DNA of 64,000 bases. Source: Diphasiastrum complanatum. Lineage: Eukaryota > Streptophyta > Lycopodiopsida > Lycopodiales > Lycopodiaceae. Position numbers and translations under genes: made by a program. The notes below the pieces were generated by a model that worked only from the letters and a program-made list of their open reading frames with translations, had not been told where the DNA came from and made no database searches. How positions within the stretch are numbered: position 1 is the stretch's first letter; every line of letters starts with the position of its first letter. The DNA is taken from positions 14,039,221 to 14,103,220 of the forward strand of contig CM055105.1 in NCBI GenBank assembly GCA_029204225.1, read 5' to 3'. Below, in pieces: positions 54,139-64,000 of the stretch.

Positions 54139-54627
54139 GAAAACTCCACAATCCATCAGGAGTTATGTGGCAGCCCTCGCCAATTACACGTAGATCCATA
54201 TTATGTACCAATGCTGCACAGGAATAAGTGGAAGGATTTGGGATTGGCCATGGACAAAATTACTATCCAGACGTTGAATCGGCCAATCATCCACCAACCA
54301 TATAGCTGGGAGATCTTAGTGGATTTCCATCGAGCCCTACAAGCTTACCAGTGGGAGTATATCCACTCTCCTGATCCCACAGTCAGGCAATTGGCGTTGT
54401 TTTTAAAAGATCTCACTCTCTTGGCGTCCGTGGCAACGCGATGGGATGATTGCCTTCCTACTTTGGCATTCGATCCGAATAAGCCAATGGCATCAGAGAG
54501 TATTAAGGATCAGCTGTCGGTGGCTAGATTGTATTCCCGTGCAGCAATGATAGGAGGCTTCTGGGAATCTCGATTCATAGACTGGACAACTTCAAGGTGG
54601 ATTGCTGGAGCTCACCGTTGTTTTTAA
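54139..54627 (+). CDS. Second unidentified ORF of the same element
   Basis: Open from 54139; the first ATG is at 54211. Encodes LHVDPYYVPMLHRNKWKDLG, then YSWEILVDFHRALQAYQWEY and ESIKDQLSVARLYSRAAMIG. It is in a different frame from the preceding ORF, and the two look like one protein split by a stop and a frame change between 54126 and 54180. No recognised domain. It ends 150 bp before a purine tract and LTR-like TGTTGGAGGG. Confidence 0.45.
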   Translation, partial: ENSTIHQELCGSPRQLHVDPYYVPMLHRNKWKDLGLAMDKITIQTLNRPIIHQPYSWEILVDFHRALQAYQWEYIHSPDPTVRQLALFLKDLTLLASVATRWDDCLPTLAFDPNKPMASESIKDQLSVARLYSRAAMIGGFWESRFIDWTTSRWIAGAHRCF

Positions 54628-54776
54628 TCGCACAATTTAGATTTCAACACTGCCCGACTCGATTTCATGGAGAAGGTGCAGTATCATTTAATAAAGATTC
54701 GACGTGATGCAAATAAAAGCCCACAGTAACTGCATCTCACAGGTGTCATGGGACCGCCAATTTTGGTGGGGGATAT

Positions 54777-55220
54777 TGTTGGAGGGTTTGCGGATCCCAA
54801 GGCAACCCTAACCCTAGTTAATAAGTGAGAGGGATTTGGCACCCTGCGTGTGTAAGTCCAACCCGATGATCACATAGAAATTTGATTAGTTGAAAGTCAG
54901 TAAAAGGACTTTTGGCAAAGTCCTTTTGCGGGACTTTTAATGTCGTAGGGCCTAAATGTCAAGTTAGTGAATAAACTTGGGTTTCCCTCCAATTTGAATG
55001 GGTTCCCACTCCTTTTTAAATTTGAATAATTAGGGAGGCAGAAATGGACCAATAGGATTCAGAGGCAAGGGTCCTCCTCTCTATTATAAAAAGGGACCAA
55101 CTCGAGTTTCCTACACATGTACATATCTTCATTTCAATAAAGCAGATTGGTTCTCTTGTGAAATGGATTTATGAATTTCCTTGCTTTCTATCACTTTTCC
55201 TCCATCTCTCATGCTTTTAT
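54777..55220 (+). mobile_element. LTR-like terminus of the unidentified element
   Basis: TTGGTGGGGGATAT (purine tract) then TGTTGGAGGGTTTGCGG. A TATA box (TATAAAAAG) is at 55084. The LTR end may be …CTCTCA near 55211 or may lie beyond the copia-2 insertion at 55221. Copia-2 inserted here; the original right flank now lies in reverse at 59911 and below. Confidence 0.45.
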
Positions 55221-55622
55221 TGTTGAAGAGTAATGCCTATTTTACCCCTTTTTTTGGCTAAGCATTAGTTAAGTTGTACATAACTCATGGGGCATGTTTT
55301 AATTAAATGCATGACCCCCCCTTTTTGTTAAGTTATGTAAATTAGTGCAAGTGGCCCACTTGGCCAAGTAGCTCACTCCCATGGTTGACACCTAGACTTT
55401 CCATGCATGTAAAGGAGGTGCTTGCCTCACAAGGGATTTGGAGGACCCACGCCCTCCTCTCTCTTACTAGCAATTCATTTCTTCTTGAGACTTTTGAGTT
55501 TGTGAGATGCTCATGTAATTCTCCTTGTGTGTGATATTTCCATAGCCAAGTTTTCTCAAGCTTTCATAGTTGATCTAGCATCTGAGTTAAGATACTCCAT
55601 AGCTAGGTCTTGTAATTCTTCA
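55221..55622 (+). repeat. Copia-2 5' LTR
   Basis: TGTTGAAGAGTAATGCC…AATTCTTCA, 402 bp. Preceded by TTTAT (55216-55220). It matches the reverse complement of 59912-60312 except for one substitution and one T-run indel. Confidence 0.97.
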
Positions 55623-55634
55623 TGGTATCAGAGC
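55623..55634 (+). other. Copia-2 primer-binding site
   Basis: TGGTATCAGAGC directly after the LTR. Confidence 0.95.
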
Positions 55635-56091
55635 AGGTTGTCTAGCCTGTGAGTCTGAGAGTGAGAGAAACTTCAGTGCTTAGATTCTTGAGAAGATTCT
55701 TATCTTCTACAAGCACCTCAATCTTGAAAGAGGGAGCATTTGATCTACAAGTGTCAGATCAGGTGGAGTCTTGCACTGTTGGTGAGCTATTGGCAAGGGG
55801 AGTGGGATGATCCAAAAACTTTCTAAATCTGGCTAAGTTTTGGAGAGTTTTTCTGGAGGAGCTTACACAAAAGTAGGGCGCACTTTCTGTAGGGGCTTCT
55901 GGTTTCTGTTCCAGTGGAGCCTAGTGCTTGTGCTAGTGAGGCCACACCAAGTGGCAAAGACAAAAGCAGGAGCTGAAGGGTTGCCTTGAAGTGGCTACAT
56001 ACCCTAGTTTGGGGTTAAACCCTTGTTGCTGGAAGCTGTTCTTTTCTGATCTCTTTCAAGTTGAGCTTCTGTTTTAAGCACAGATTTTAGC

Positions 56092-57684
56092 ATGGCAAGT
56101 CTTGGGGAGAGTTTGCTGGTTGAATCTAGCAAACTAGATGGCACAAACTACAGAGTGTGGAAGTTCAAGATAGCCAATATCTTGATGGATAAGAATTGCT
56201 GGGAGGTCATGACAGGTACAGAACCTGTACCAACATCTGATCCTGAATTGAAGGACTACATGAACAGGAGACATAAAGCTCATAGGATAATCAATCTTTC
56301 TGTCAAGGACAATATTATTCCTCACATTTGCAATGCAAGGGATGCAGCTGATGCTTGGACAATTCTGAAGTCTATGTTTGAAACAGTGGATTCAGCCAAG
56401 CTGGTGTATTTGCAAAACAGGTTACATACTCTCAAGATGGAAGCAGGTGCAACAATTGGTGATCATATTACAAAGGTCAAGGACCTATTGGATCAGCTTG
56501 CTTCAGTTGGAGAGAAAGTAAGTGACAGGAGTATTGTTCCCATAGTCTTGAATAGCTTGTCATTCAACTATCAAGACTATGTGATGTCCCTTTCTGCTAG
56601 GGAGAAACTCCCAACCTTTGGGGAGTTATGTGGTCTTCTTTTACAGGAGGAGATGAGAAGGAAGAATCTTTCTGAAAGGGAAGATAATCCAGAGCTTGCA
56701 TTTGCTTCTAAGAAGAAGCAAAACTTTCAGAAGAAAGGCAAAGGCAAAAAGAAGAACTCAAAGCAAAGCTTGGAGCAGCAGGTGTCCAAGTTACAGGTTG
56801 GAGAGGAGTCAAGCACCAATTCCTCATCTACACCCAAGAGGAAGGGCAACTGCAACTATTGTGGTAAGTATGGGCATTTTGCTTTTGAATGCAGGAAGAA
56901 GCAAAGTGATCAGAAGAAGGGAAAGAACCAGCAGAGTCACTTTGTTGACAAAGTTGCAGAGGAGGAGCAATCTGGTGTGCTTGAGCTATTCACCGCAGCC
57001 CTATCATCTGAATCCACATTTGGTGGATGGTACATTGATTCTGGAGCCTCAAAGCACATGACACCTCATAGAGATAGGTTCAGCACCTATGAGGAGACAG
57101 AAGATAGCCAGCATGTTTGCCTTGGAGATAATTCTACACGTATGGTGAGGGGCAAAGGTACAGTTGCAATACAGCTATCATCAGGTGAGGTGAAGGAAAT
57201 TAAAAGTGTGTTGCATGTACCAGGGTTGGCTAAGAACTTGTTATCTGTTGGTGCCATTACCAAACAGAACATGGTGGTAGAGTTTAATGATTCTAAATGT
57301 TTGGTAAAAGACAAAGAGAAGAACTTCAAAGTGGTAGCCAAGGGAATGCAAGAAGGAGGTCTTTACAAGCTTTTCACAACCATTCCTAGCCAAGAGGCCT
57401 TGTCTGCAAGAGATACTAATCGGGACAAGCTTTTGCATGAGAGATATGGTCATTTGAGTTACAAAAGTTTGCAAGTTTTGAACAGCCACAAAATGGTAGT
57501 AGATCTTCCTAGCATTAAGTCTTCTTCAGATACATGTGAGGCTTGTGCATTAGGGAAGCAACAGAGGAAAAAGTTTCCAAAGGAGAAAGCTACCAGGGCC
57601 AAGGGCATTCTTGAACTTGTGCATTCAGATTTATGTGGTCCCATGCAGGTCAAATCAGCAGGGGGGGCATACTATCTCATGACA
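56092..57684 (+). pseudogene. Copia-2 gag-pol, 5' half (gag to integrase)
   Basis: Intact frame from MASLGESLL: gag (UBN2-type), zinc knuckle CNYCGKYGHFAFEC at residue 254, protease YIDSGAS (Asp 316), integrase HHCC region (HERYGHLSYKSL…CEACALGKQQ) and HSDLCGP with the first catalytic Asp at 513. The frame reaches GGAYYLMT and then switches abruptly at about 57684 into LINE reverse transcriptase sequence. The missing remainder (VDDFSRKVW onward) is on the minus strand from 62907 downward. Related to copia-1 throughout. Confidence 0.95.
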
Positions 57685-57940
57685 CCAGTTGCCCACATTA
57701 TTGCCCCATACATTTCCCATATCTTTAACCAATCCGTCATCTTCGGTCTCCGCACATCGTGGTGCACCAACCTTTTACACCCTATCCTCAAAGTCAGGGA
57801 TCCTTTGATTGTAGACAACTACCGCACTATTATGATCAATCATACTATGGCCAAGCTATATGGATCCATTTTGCAGTCTATTGTCAGCTCACGGACAGAG
57901 ACAGAGGGGTTACATGCTATGGGACAAGCAAGCTTTCGCG
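57685..57940 (+). pseudogene. LINE reverse transcriptase fragment (3' side of breakpoint)
   Basis: Fused in frame to copia integrase: VAHIIAPYISHIFNQSVIFG, then SWCTNLLHPILKVRDPLIVD, NYRTIMINHTMAKLYGSILQ and GQASFR. These are the early palm and fingers motifs of non-LTR (LINE) reverse transcriptase. The upstream part of the same LINE is on the minus strand at 62908-64000. Homology ends at about 57940, where other repeat sequence begins. Confidence 0.8.
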
Positions 57941-58080
57941 CTTTGTCATATGATGATTCATCATGCAAAATTGACACTTGGACAAAACCTTCTATATTGA
58001 GCACTTTTGGTCCATTTTTCTACTATATAGAGAGTGAAAACTCTTCTAAAGGTACAACATGGAATGTGACACCTAATCAT

Positions 58081-58184
58081 AATGTGGCTCATGCAATCTC
58101 TAGATTGATGCCATGTGGCATATGACTAAAAAACTTGATTTTGGCCTTTTTAGCTACTAGAACTTGATTTAAACTATATGTACA
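58081..58184. repeat. Inverted relative of 6046-6148
   Basis: Reverse complement of the LTR-like segment at 6046-6148 with only a few mismatches. The order of this and 58555-58672 matches 6046-6148 and 4697-4830 read in reverse. Confidence 0.75.
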
Positions 58185-58468
58185 GCATCCATGCTCAACA
58201 AGTCCACAAACATCGACAAAAAGCATGGCATGAACGATCCTTAAAACTCAAAGAGTTTCAGGTCAAAGATAAGGTCCTGCTCTACCAGGCCAAAGCCTTT
58301 AAAGGCAAACTAAAATTTCATGGCCAAGGTCCTTATGTCATTCAAAAAATCTTTGCCTCTGAATATGTACAACTCCAAACCCTTCAAGGCGATATCCTAG
58401 ACACTGTGGTCAATGGGAGCAGACTGAGAAAGTACAATGAGCCCTGTTTTTATCTTGATATGTATTAG
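58178..58468 (+). pseudogene. Ty3-gypsy integrase C-terminal fragment
   Basis: Encodes QKAWHERSLKLKEFQVKDKV, LLYQAKAFKGKLKFHGQGPY and VVNGSRLRKYNEP, the conserved SH3-like end of gypsy integrase (usual form KVGDLVLLY…GKL…GPY). Upstream integrase is missing. The ORF ends with YLDMY followed by a stop. Confidence 0.75.
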
Positions 58469-58469
58469 T

Positions 58470-59310
58470 TGTTTTCTTTCCTACTGTTCTTCTTTACTTT
58501 TCTTTACTGCCTGCCTGCCATCCATCAAGATACTATTAGCTCAAGCATACAATCAGTTTTTTTTTTTCAAAAAACCACAAAAATCATTCTTTTCAGAATA
58601 TAAGCTTCACCACCATCTCAGATAGAATTCGTCTGACTGCTTTTTTACATTGCACGATTCATTTTTAGCCTCCATGAATTCTGTCTCAGAGACAAACTTT
58701 CCATAAATAGAAAAAGTTAGTTTTTTGCATCATATACCCACTGATAGAATTCGTAGACAATTCGCTGAAGCTCAGAATAATCTCCACGATTTCTCTGTCA
58801 TCTCCGCGAATTCCGATCAGACACATTTTTGTTCTATCAGACATTTTTCCTATTGAGACACAAAAATCACTTACAGAAATTCGCCGACCCTAAGAACACT
58901 GTCTCGAAATTCGTGACCATCATTAGAAAATTGTGGACACTCAGGACGATTTCTGGGTAGAGTTGCGAATTTATGACAAAAAAAGTCTATATATAGACCT
59001 CCACTCCTCTCCGCGAATTCATTTTAGATTCCTGCTCTTGAGAAATTTTTCAAAATTTTCAAACTTGCTAGAACAATCTAGAATCACTACTACCATGGCC
59101 TCCCGCGACTCCCCGCTCTCGCTCCATCGTCGTAAATCCCATAGGCCTTATTTAGGGGATGTCTTTATGATCTGTATCAAGCATTATGCTGAACAGCTTA
59201 TCCTAGCCAAGGACATCCTTACGAACCTTGGCTTCGATTTGACATACTTCCTTGCAAGATCAACAGAGCGAGAGCCTGATTCGAGCTGCCTACTCGACAT
59301 ACTCGGATGA
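58470..59310. other. LTR-like region with scattered GAATTCG words; no clear gene
   Basis: Contains 58555-58672 (inverted relative of 4697-4830) and several GAATTCG/CGAATTC words from 58620 to 59010. A TATA-like TATATATAGACC lies at 58988. An ORF from 59095 (MASRDSPLSLHRRKSHRPYL) follows at transcript-start distance and could be a decayed gag beginning, but the family is not recognised. Confidence 0.4.
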
Positions 59311-59447
59311 GTTCCAAACATTCAGGATCACATCTAAGGTCGGCAGCTCCACCATCATCAACTCTCCTGAGCATATACAGAGCATTGGAATTCCTAATCT
59401 CGGAGAGACGATTCATGGCAAGGGCACGAGTTATGATGCCAAGTATT

Positions 59448-59645
59448 TTACCAAGCTTTTTGTATACCATCATGATCATTTCCACTAAGGATAATGTCAT
59501 CTACATACAAAATGAGAATTACGACTTTACCATCATTAAATCTTAAGTACAAAGAAGGATCATAAGGACTTAAAAAAAAGACATTCAACCTAGAGTATGT
59601 AGTGGGTTTCTTTCCTTGCCTATCCTCAACCCAAGATCTAATCAA
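59448..59645 (-). pseudogene. Ty1-copia reverse transcriptase fragment
   Basis: Minus strand: DPSLYLRFNDGKVVILILYV, then DDIILSGNDHDGI, the catalytic YVDD region. It is short and isolated, and not from copia-1 or copia-2. Confidence 0.75.
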
Positions 59646-59911
59646 TCTAGCATCAAGGAGATGAAGTTAGTTGTCACGCGTAGATTCGTTCTCATGAGAG
59701 CGATAGCATAGTTCAGATTTTAGCATGAATGGAAGATCCAGATCTAACTCTAATATCCATTAACCCTAAGCATTAACACTACATCCATTAACACTAAGAT
59801 CCACAATGAAGATAGCTTACCCTTTCTCTCTCTCCCTTTCTCTCTCATAAAAAATATAAAAACATACAATCCCAATAACAATCAGATCCAACAATTAGCA
59901 AACACAATAAA

Positions 59912-60312
59912 TGAAGAATTACAAGACCTAGCTATGGAGTATCTTAACTCAGATGCTAGATCAACTATGAAAGCTTGAGAAAACTTGGCTATGGAAATAT
60001 CACACACAAGGAGAATTGCATGAGCATCTCACAAACTCAAAAGTCTCAAGAAGAAATGAATTGCTAGTAAGAGAGAGGAGGGCGTGGGTCCTCCAAATCC
60101 CTTGTGAGGCAAGCACCTCCTTTACATGCATGGAAAGTCTAGGTGTCAACCATGGGAGTGAGCTACTTGGCCAAGTGGGCCACTTGCACTAATTTACATA
60201 ACTTAACAAAAGGGGGGGTCATGCATTTAATTAAAACATGCCCCATGAGTTATGTACAACTTAACTAATGCTTAGCCAAAAAAAGGGGTAAAATAGGCAT
60301 TACTCTTCAACA
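59912..60312 (-). repeat. Copia-2 3' LTR (inverted)
   Basis: Reverse complement of the 5' LTR (one substitution, one indel). On the minus strand it follows the polypurine GGGGGGG. Its outer flank (59907-59911) reads TTTAT in the element's orientation, matching the 5' flank. Confidence 0.97.
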
Positions 60313-62907
60313 CCCCCCCTTAATGGCAATTTTATTCAAACTGACACCCAACAAAGTTCTGAACTTTTCAAACTTATCTTTACTAAGTGGTTTAGTAAAA
60401 ATATCAGCTGTCTGGTCGTTGGTGTCGCAATAAACTAGCTCGATCTCCCCACTGTGCACTTTCTCTCGTATAAAATGCTGGTCCACCTCTATATGTTTTG
60501 TCCGTGCATGATAGACTGGATTCCTTGCAAGCTGAATGCAGCTTTGGTTATCACAATGTAACAATGTAGGTCTTACTTGAGCAATCTGCATGTCCTCAAG
60601 TAGACGGCGTAACCAAATGGCTTCACAGGCGGACCTCGTAGTCGCCCTGTACTCAGCTTCGGTAGACGATAGAGCAATAGTAGGCTGCTTCTTACTGCAC
60701 CACGATATAGCCCCTGAACCTAGGCTGAAGCAATAGCCTGTCGTCGATCTCCGATCGTCTCTATCACCTGCCCAATCAGAATCTGAATAGCCTTCCAGCT
60801 GAAGGTTCCCATCATCCGTGTATCCAATCCCATAAGTCACTGTCCCTCTCACATATCGTAGGATCCGCTTGGCTGCCTTCCAATGTGCTTCGGTAGGCTT
60901 ACACATGTATTGACTTGCGATTCCAACCGCATAAGCAATATCTGGCCTGGTGGTAGTAAGGTAAATCAGGCTGCCCACTAACTGACGATAGAGCGTCTCA
61001 TCTGCAAATGCTGGACCATCATCTTTTGATGGCTTGTTGCTTGCATCCATGGGTGTGCTGATTGGTTTGCTTTCTTGCATGTTAAACTTCTTCAATAATT
61101 TCTGTGCATACTTTGCCTGTGAGATAAAAAGACAACGCTTTCCTTTCCAAACTTCAACTCCTAGGCAATAGTGTAGCAAACCCAAATCTTTCATTTCAAA
61201 CTCATTAGAAAGATTCTTCTTAACACAAGCAATAAGCTTCTTATTGCTTGTGGAAAGATTCTTCTTAACACAAGCAATAAGCTTCTTATTGCTTCCCGTG
61301 ATGAGTAGATCATCCACATAGAGCACAACAACCACAAAGTCTTCTCCTTCCCTGAAGACATAAAGATTGCAATCAGACTTACTCTTCTCAAACCCTTGCC
61401 TTGCAAAGTACTCATCAATTCGGCTATACCAAGCCCTTGGCGCCTGTTTGAGCCCATACAAGGCTTTCCTAAGCCTGCAAACCAGATTCTCCTTGCCTGT
61501 TATTTCAAATCCCTGCGGTTGTTCCATGTAAACCTCCTCCTGTAGGTGCCCATTAAGAAAGGCACTCTTGACATCCATTTGATGGACATCCCAATCAGAT
61601 TATGAGGCTATAGCCAAAACGGTCCTGATAGATGTCATTTTAGCAACAGGTGCGAATGTCTCATCATAGTCTATCCCCTCTTGCTGAGCATAGCCTTTCG
61701 CCACCAACCTTGCCTTGTACTTGTCCACTGTTCCATTGGCATGAAACTTGGTCTTATAGACCCACTTGCAACCTATTGGTTGCTTCCCTTCTGGCAATGT
61801 AGTGAGCTCCCATGTGTCATTCTTGACAATGGAGTCGTACTCCTCCTGCATGGCATGTTGCCATACCTTTTCTCTCACGGCTTCGTGAAAGAATTGTGGC
61901 TCATCTGCATTCAGAATAGTGGACATAAGAGCAAAGTTAGTCTCTTGTCTCTCATGAGACCTAAGAGATCTTCTGACACCCTGTTCACTGCTCTCTCCTT
62001 CTTCAATCATTTGACCTTCTTTGATTGTTTCCCAATACCACCTAGGTAGCTTCTTCCTAGCAGTAGGTGATGTGGATGGTGACCACGTATCCCATGGTAC
62101 TGTTTTAGTCTTCCGTTTGTCCCCAACTTCTGCTTCTGGTACTTGGCCAAAAAGAGGTCTCGAACTAGTAGGTTCGATTTCCTGTTGTTGCTCCTGCACT
62201 TGAGGCTTACAGGACTCTTGACTAGGATCCTCATCCGTGGAATCAATCAAGGGTATGAACTCAGTAATTCCTTCCTTCTCCTGCTCCTGTATCTTGGGTG
62301 CATGCTCTTCATCAAAGATGACATCTCGACTTAGGATCTTCCTCCTGTTTTCGAGATCATATAGCACATAAGCTTTCTCACCTTCACTATACCCAAGAAA
62401 GACACACTTTACGGATTTTGCATCAAGTTTCTTCCGCAAGTCCTTTGGTATATGTGCATATGCTGTACACCCAAATACTCGAAGGCTGCCCACTTTGGGC
62501 TTCTTGCCACTATATGCCTCTTCTGGCGTGATTCCTTCAACTGCTTTGGTTGGACTTCTATTCAATAGAAAAACAGCAGTTGCTACTGCTTCTGCCCAAA
62601 AAGAATTTGGCAACCCCTTTGCCTTGAGCATGCTCCTCGCACACTCAACTATAGACCTGTTTTTCCGCTCAGCCACGCCGGTTTGCTGCGGTGTATGTGG
62701 AGCAGTAAACTGTCTCTTTATCCCACATGCATTGCAAAGATCTTTGAACTCATCAGAAATATACTCACCACCCTTATCTGACCTGAGAGTCTTTAACCTC
62801 TTTCCTGTGTGGTTTTCCACCATAGCTTTCCACTGTTTGAAGTATTTGAACGCTTCAGATTTCAGTTTCAGAAAATAGACCCATACCTTCCGAGAGAAAT
62901 CATCTAC
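60307..62907 (-). pseudogene. Copia-2 gag-pol, 3' half (integrase to RNase H)
   Basis: Minus strand. It begins VDDFSRKVWVYFLKLKSEAF, continuing integrase (LRSDKGGEY, AERKNRS), then RT (NDTWELTTLPEGKQPIGCKW, YVDDLLITG) and RNase H (SDSDWAGDRDDRRSTTGYCF, then DNQSCIQLARNPVYHARTKH). There is one in-frame stop, TAA at 61600-61602 (IAS-stop-SDWD). A 45-bp tandem duplication at 61208-61297 repeats STSNKKLIACVKKNL just after the YVDD loop. The final TGA (60307-60309) lies within the LTR. It is joined at 62907/62908 to LINE sequence. Confidence 0.95.
61208..61297 (-). repeat. 45-bp in-frame tandem duplication inside copia-2 RT
   Basis: Two exact 45-bp units (anchors 61208 and 61253) add 15 residues immediately after the catalytic YVDD segment. 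Confidence 0.95.
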
Positions 62908-64000
62908 AACATCAGTGGCTTTATGGGTTTGACCATTTTGGATGGCGTTTTCAACCATGGACGGGGTAAAGAGGGTGAATTCTGAAGGGCGTGGGGAAAG
63001 AGAAATGGAAAGAGAGTCAACTGTATACAACTTAGAAGCATAATTTATCCATGACTCAATAGTGATAGGAGCGGGTTTATAAGGGTTTTTAGAGAACATC
63101 CGCCAAAAGAAATGGGAGGATGGGGAGGCAATAGCATCAAGTTTTTGTCCCAAGGATTGGAGATAAGCTGTCTTTTTTTTCAGAGTCACTTTGTGATATT
63201 CTTTTTGTTTCAAGGCTAGGGTGTGGGGAGAGTGGTATCTAGCCTAAACAACTTGTTTATGTAGTGAGAAGCACTCTGTATCCTACCATTTGTTGTGGGT
63301 GCCTTTATGTGAAGAGAAGATTTTCGAAGGATAGGCAGTATTGGTAGATTGCAAAAGGGATTGAGATAAAAATACAGCTTGTTGGTCAACTGAGGAGGTG
63401 AAGGGAAAGCCTTGGAGAAAAGTAATTAGGGACTCGGTGTAAAGGGTAAAACCAGATGGAGAGAAAACCGGGCGATGGTGAAGGGTGGGACGGTGTGTTG
63501 TGACTGTGGTACTATGATGTCCAAGGGATAGAAGTAGGAGGGAGTGATCAGAGATGGTAGGAGGTATAATGTGGAAGGTATGAAGAAATGGGATCAAAGC
63601 CGGTGACCCAATGAAGTAGTCAACAACACTATGTCCTCCTCCATGTGGGTGACAGGTAAAATAAGATGATGAAGGCCATTCAAAATGGTTAAGGAATGGG
63701 CCTCTGCTAAACCAGTCAGCTGCTCTCTAAAGTGGGTAGCTGGAGTATCTGCATCCTGTGAAGTCCTGTCAAAGCCCATATCTAATGTGTGAACTTGTAG
63801 AAAGTCATTCTCTGCATGAAACTCAGCCTCCCTGATGCTCGTACGAGCATTAAAATCCACTGCTAAAAGAATAAGGCCTTGCTGTGCAAAGCTGACTATA
63901 TCATCAGAGAGAGCCTGGAAAGGGTCATTACCAAAATCTGCAAATGATGATGTCTGTGGTGCAAAGTAACAAACTGCAAGAAAGAGGTCTTGAGAAAGCC
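62908..64000 (-). pseudogene. LINE endonuclease and start of RT, running off the window
   Basis: Minus strand. The apurinic-type endonuclease shows LAVCYFAPQTSSF, VDFNARTS (about 63850) and, after a frameshift near 63640, VVDYFIGS and the SDHS catalytic histidine motif (about 63545). A linker with FFWRMFSKNPYKPAPITIES follows, then FTPSMVENAIQNGQTHKATD, the entry to the RT domain, where it stops at the junction with copia-2 integrase (62907). The matching downstream RT sequence is at 57685-57940 on the plus strand. Confidence 0.8.

Noticed and set aside
56092-58125. A single 677-residue fusion protein of copia and LINE
   Set aside because: The frame is open across the junction by chance; the reciprocal junction at 62907 and the inverted TTTAT duplication show it comes from an inversion, not a selected fusion.
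61681-62878. Plus-strand frames of 60-127 codons opposite copia-2 pol
   Set aside because: Shadows of the minus-strand integrase/RT frame.

Overview
This window looks like nuclear DNA of a land plant with a large, repeat-rich genome. The evidence is spliced genes with GT-AG introns, a plastid SecY gene, and a 20S proteasome alpha subunit very close to plant PAB. Nearly everything else is layered retrotransposon and hAT debris. Long TE-filled introns fit a fern or gymnosperm better than a compact angiosperm, but the sequence does not settle the lineage.

Two host genes are clear. (1) Minus strand, 10491-24354: plastid-type SecY translocase (SCY1/SCY2 family). Seven coding exons join in phase; one 8.2 kb intron is packed with Ty3-gypsy and copia debris, and the 5' end is not securely located. 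(2) Plus strand, 42741-47186: proteasome alpha-2 (PAB), eight in-phase exons covering about three quarters of the protein. The last exon(s) do not appear in the remaining 16.8 kb. A third possible host exon, of unknown function, is at 35781-36055 (minus).

Mobile DNA by region: 0-8.5 kb holds a 570-bp direct repeat, unidentified ORFs and copia/gypsy relics. 11.6-19.8 kb (SecY intron) holds chromodomain gypsy ends, LTRs and a gypsy RT-RNase H. 25116-30423 is a structurally complete copia (copia-1) with LTRs differing at one base, but with a broken pol and a lost integrase aspartate. 31-34.4 kb and 37.9-42.1 kb are decayed gypsy and copia. 47.7-48.5 kb is a copia end in the proteasome gene's last visible intron. 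48.5-52.8 kb is a four-exon hAT transposase pseudogene with three in-frame stops. 53.5-55.2 kb is an unidentified LTR-type element with a coiled-coil ORF. 55.2-64 kb is a second young copia (copia-2) and a LINE.

The most striking structure is in the last block. Copia-2 is split: its 5' half reads on the plus strand and its 3' half on the minus strand 5 kb away, while the LINE is split reciprocally at the same two points. The TTTAT target duplication is preserved in inverted orientation. This is the footprint of a recent 5.2-kb inversion with one breakpoint in copia integrase and the other in the LINE reverse transcriptase. No CRISPR, rRNA or tRNA gene was recognised.
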